From assembly GCA_002840975.1 (NCBI GenBank), contig PHDN01000030.1, positions 1-37,582 on the forward strand: a stretch of 37,582 nucleotides of DNA. Direction: 5' to 3'. The stretch is from Bacteroidetes bacterium HGW-Bacteroidetes-16 (GTDB lineage: Bacteria; Bacteroidota; Bacteroidia; Bacteroidales; F082). The notes below the pieces were generated by a model. That model was not told where the DNA came from. It saw nothing but the letters and a program-made list of their open reading frames with translations, and searched no databases. Below, one piece after another: positions 35,670 to 37,582 of the stretch. The position numbers and the translations under genes are program-made. Positions within the stretch are counted from its first letter, which is position 1. Each line of letters begins with the position of its first letter.

Positions 35670-36425
35670 ATGAAAAAGAAATTGTTTCTGGCATTAACTT
35701 TATTGTTGTCGGTGTGTTGGTTATCCAACCTGACCGCTCAGGATTTTATTTATCCACGCGATCAATCTGCCCGTATCGCGGCCACTCATATCGATATTGA
35801 CAAAACTGAAACCAGATATCAACTCTTCGACGGAAGTACCAACGCGGTATTCGCCATAAACAACAGCGATATCAGTATGATCGTGTTTGAAGATGGGACC
35901 GTGAGGTTTTTGGAGAATGAGGATCAGATCAAAAAGGTTTACGATTATAACAAGAACTTATTTACCTTTCATTTGTTCGATTTAATAGTCAACGAATTTA
36001 CCATTTCGTATGAACATATTTTTTCAAAGGGTAAAATGGGAGTTCAGATTCCCCTTTCAGTGGGCTTCAGCAACGAGAATATTAATGGATTTGACGATAT
36101 TGACAATAAATTTTATTCAGGTTTAAACCTTAATTTCTATCCTACCGGACAAGGTAAAGTCCGGTACTTTCTTGGGCCTGGTTTCCAGGTAGGGACAGGC
36201 GAATACGAGCGGTATAATAATTATGGGGGAGACCCTGCTGAAAGGTTCGACACGTTCTTTTTTCGCTTCTTTGTAAACAATGGCCTTGTGATAAGTCCTG
36301 TAAAAGACATGAGCTTAGGTGTAATTGTATCCATAGGGGTGAGGTATTTAGGCAACCCGGATGAGAACCACGACGAGATAAAAACCGTAGGGGCTTTTGC
36401 TTTTAATCTGTCCTATCGTTTCTAG
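35670..36425 (+). CDS. Exported beta-barrel-like protein, second of two paralogues
   Basis: 251 residues, with a signal peptide ending LTAQ. It shares with the upstream protein the pattern LFTFHLFDLIVNEFTISYEHIFSKGKMGVQIPLSVGF, then NLNFYPTGQGKVRYFLGPG, VNNGLVISP, and a terminal NLSYRF (trimmed), so the pair arose by tandem duplication. Only 10 bases separate the two genes and 5 bases separate this one from apbE, so all three probably form one transcript. The terminal Phe is typical of outer-membrane barrel signals. Function unknown; a role linked to the flavoprotein is unlikely but untested. Confidence 0.75.
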   Translation: MKKKLFLALTLLLSVCWLSNLTAQDFIYPRDQSARIAATHIDIDKTETRYQLFDGSTNAVFAINNSDISMIVFEDGTVRFLENEDQIKKVYDYNKNLFTFHLFDLIVNEFTISYEHIFSKGKMGVQIPLSVGFSNENINGFDDIDNKFYSGLNLNFYPTGQGKVRYFLGPGFQVGTGEYERYNNYGGDPAERFDTFFFRFFVNNGLVISPVKDMSLGVIVSIGVRYLGNPDENHDEIKTVGAFAFNLSYRF

Positions 36426-36430
36426 CTACC

Positions 36431-37441
36431 ATGCGCATCAGAAGTGATTTTTTGATACTACTTCTTTTGCTCGGAGCTTGTTCCGCCAAAAAACCGTCCG
36501 AAGCAATACAACTGTTGGGGGAGGCGCAGGGAACCTACTATTCAATCATCTATTTCGATAAAGAAGGGCGGGACCTACAAAGTGAAATTGATTCCATTTT
36601 GGATGCTTTCGATCAGTCGGTTTCGCTTTGGGTGCCCGAATCCATCCTGTGTCGCATCAACCGCAATGACTCATCGGTTGTTCCTGACCAATTTTTTAAA
36701 GATAATTTTACTATTTCACAGCAGGTAGCCATTGAAACTGGTGGTGCATTCGATATGACCATTGGTCCGTTGGCCAAAGCCTGGGGTTTTGGAAGCGATG
36801 GTGTGAAACATGTCGATCCGCAAATTGTTGATAGCCTGCTGTGTTTGGTGGGTTACCAAAAGGTACAATTGGTGAATGGTGAGGTGACGAAATCGGATCC
36901 GCGCATTTCGTTTGATTTCAATGCGGTAGCCCAAGGCTATTCGGTTGATGTGGTGGGCGGTTTTCTGGATCGTTGCGGCATTCACGATTATCTTGTGGAC
37001 ATAGGTGGCGAGGTGAAAGCCAAAGGACGAAAGTCGGATGGCAGCCTGTGGAAAATAGGAATTGAGCAACCGGCAAAAGACAAAAACAGCGACCGGGAAT
37101 TGTCGGCAGTTGTTGAATTGGATAATGCTTCCATCGCCACTTCGGGAAATTACCGAAAATACTTTGAGGAAAATGGTGTCAGGTATTCGCATACCATCGA
37201 CCCTAAAACCGGATATCCTGCACGGCAGACTTTGTTAAGTACTACCATCTTATGCGACAGCACTGCCTTTGCCGATGCTTATGCCACCGCCTGTATGGTA
37301 ATGGGGCTGGAAAAATCCATCGAGTTTGTTAATACGAATCCAACCCTGGAGGCCTTTTTCATCTATTCAACTCCAGATGGATTTGCTTCGGTATCAACAG
37401 ATGGATTTCGTAAAAAAATGACGCAGGAATTCGAAGAATAA
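36431..37441 (+). CDS. apbE: FAD:protein FMN transferase (ApbE) lipoprotein
   Basis: 336 residues. A lipoprotein signal ends LLLGACS with Cys17. It transfers FMN from FAD to a threonine in SGATxTS-type sites, such as those of NqrB and NqrC, on the outer face of the inner membrane. LLGEAQGTYYSIIY and GGAFDMTIGPLAKAWGFG are typical, as are DFNAVAQGYSVD, YLVDIGGEVKAKGRK and HTIDPKTGYPA (flavin and metal site). The DAYATACMVMG stretch near the C-terminus supplies metal ligands. Its place 1.6 kb after nqrF, with only two small genes between, fits Na+-NQR maturation. Confidence 0.96.
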   Translation: MRIRSDFLILLLLLGACSAKKPSEAIQLLGEAQGTYYSIIYFDKEGRDLQSEIDSILDAFDQSVSLWVPESILCRINRNDSSVVPDQFFKDNFTISQQVAIETGGAFDMTIGPLAKAWGFGSDGVKHVDPQIVDSLLCLVGYQKVQLVNGEVTKSDPRISFDFNAVAQGYSVDVVGGFLDRCGIHDYLVDIGGEVKAKGRKSDGSLWKIGIEQPAKDKNSDRELSAVVELDNASIATSGNYRKYFEENGVRYSHTIDPKTGYPARQTLLSTTILCDSTAFADAYATACMVMGLEKSIEFVNTNPTLEAFFIYSTPDGFASVSTDGFRKKMTQEFEE

Positions 37442-37469
37442 TCTAACGAACATCAAATTCTTTAAATTG

Positions 37470-37490
37470 CATCACCAGAGGTGATGTTTT
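37470..37490 (+). terminator. Short hairpin and T-run after apbE
   Basis: CATCACC (37470-37476) pairs with GGTGATG (37480-37486) with a 3-base loop and TTTT behind. It is a weak intrinsic terminator candidate. Confidence 0.55.
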
Positions 37491-37503
37491 ATGTTCCTCT
37501 TTA

Positions 37504-37582
37504 CACTAGTGTCTCGTTAAAACATTAAATCGTTCTTTGATAAATTTGATAATCAGCAATTTGTAGTGGTTTTTCTTGCGTG
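37504..37582 (-). mobile_element. Right-edge end of the same insertion sequence, opposite orientation
   Basis: This is the reverse-complement copy of the left-edge sequence. Read on the minus strand, 37506-37580 gives the same 24-codon transposase-like tail and TAG stop. Both copies present the 3' end of the transposase gene to the window, so two IS copies in opposite orientation probably flank this segment. The identity stops exactly at 37504, where unique sequence begins. Confidence 0.6.

Noticed and set aside
1-37582. Circular element closed by terminal repeats
   Set aside because: The terminal repeats are inverted, not direct, so they do not support circularisation.

Overview
The window looks like a chromosomal contig of a member of the Bacteroidota, probably Bacteroidales/Marinilabiliales-like. 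The evidence is a type IX secretion (T9SS) cargo signature, a DUF5103-type T9SS plug protein, an LruC-domain lipoprotein, a complete Na+-NQR operon, Bacteroidota lipoboxes, and repeated TAnnTTTG -7 promoter boxes with little Shine-Dalgarno signal. The lineage is inferred from gene content; no rRNA or tRNA is present. Both window ends carry the same 78-base sequence in opposite orientation. It encodes what looks like the last 24 codons of a transposase, so the window is probably a whole contig that broke at two copies of one insertion sequence.

Layout. 1-553: IS end, two copies of a 119-bp-spaced hairpin repeat, and a terminator. 554-6000: an M16 zinc peptidase (-), a class II superoxide reductase (+) and an M13 zinc lipoprotein peptidase (-). 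6299-8807: a START-domain exported protein converging on dnaX. 8888-11183: a deacetylase-like protein plus a FemAB/GNAT-like protein. 11184-11490: a repeat-rich convergent spacer. 11491-12807: a B12-binding-type radical SAM protein. 13395-16879: a (-) operon of LytS-type kinase, LytTR regulator and a lipoprotein built of five tandem starch-binding-like domains. 17024-20219: a small exported protein, a surface protein with an IPTL/PEP-CTERM-like tail, and a membrane AraC-type regulator; the last two are preceded by copies of the same 44-bp element. 20406-21773: a T9SS cargo. 22126-24031: upp and a MacB/FtsX-like permease. 24264-28818: a beta-barrel protein, a second copy of the dispersed repeat, an LruC lipoprotein and the T9SS plug protein. 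28952-37441: nqrABCDEF, two paralogous outer-membrane-type proteins and apbE, which encodes the flavin transferase expected to modify NqrB and NqrC.

How the genes relate. The clearest functional unit is nqrA-F plus apbE, a sodium-pumping respiratory complex with its maturation enzyme nearby. The most unusual unit is the kinase/regulator/five-repeat lipoprotein operon at 13395-16879: the lipoprotein start overlaps the regulator stop as ATGA, so a surface (possibly glycan-binding) protein is translationally coupled to a two-component system. The 17.5-20.2 kb region, with a duplicated promoter-like element, a perfect palindrome and a putative sorting-signal protein next to a membrane-bound regulator, is the other region worth a closer look. 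Many genes encode exported or surface proteins. No CRISPR array, prophage, toxin-antitoxin pair or biosynthetic cluster was seen.
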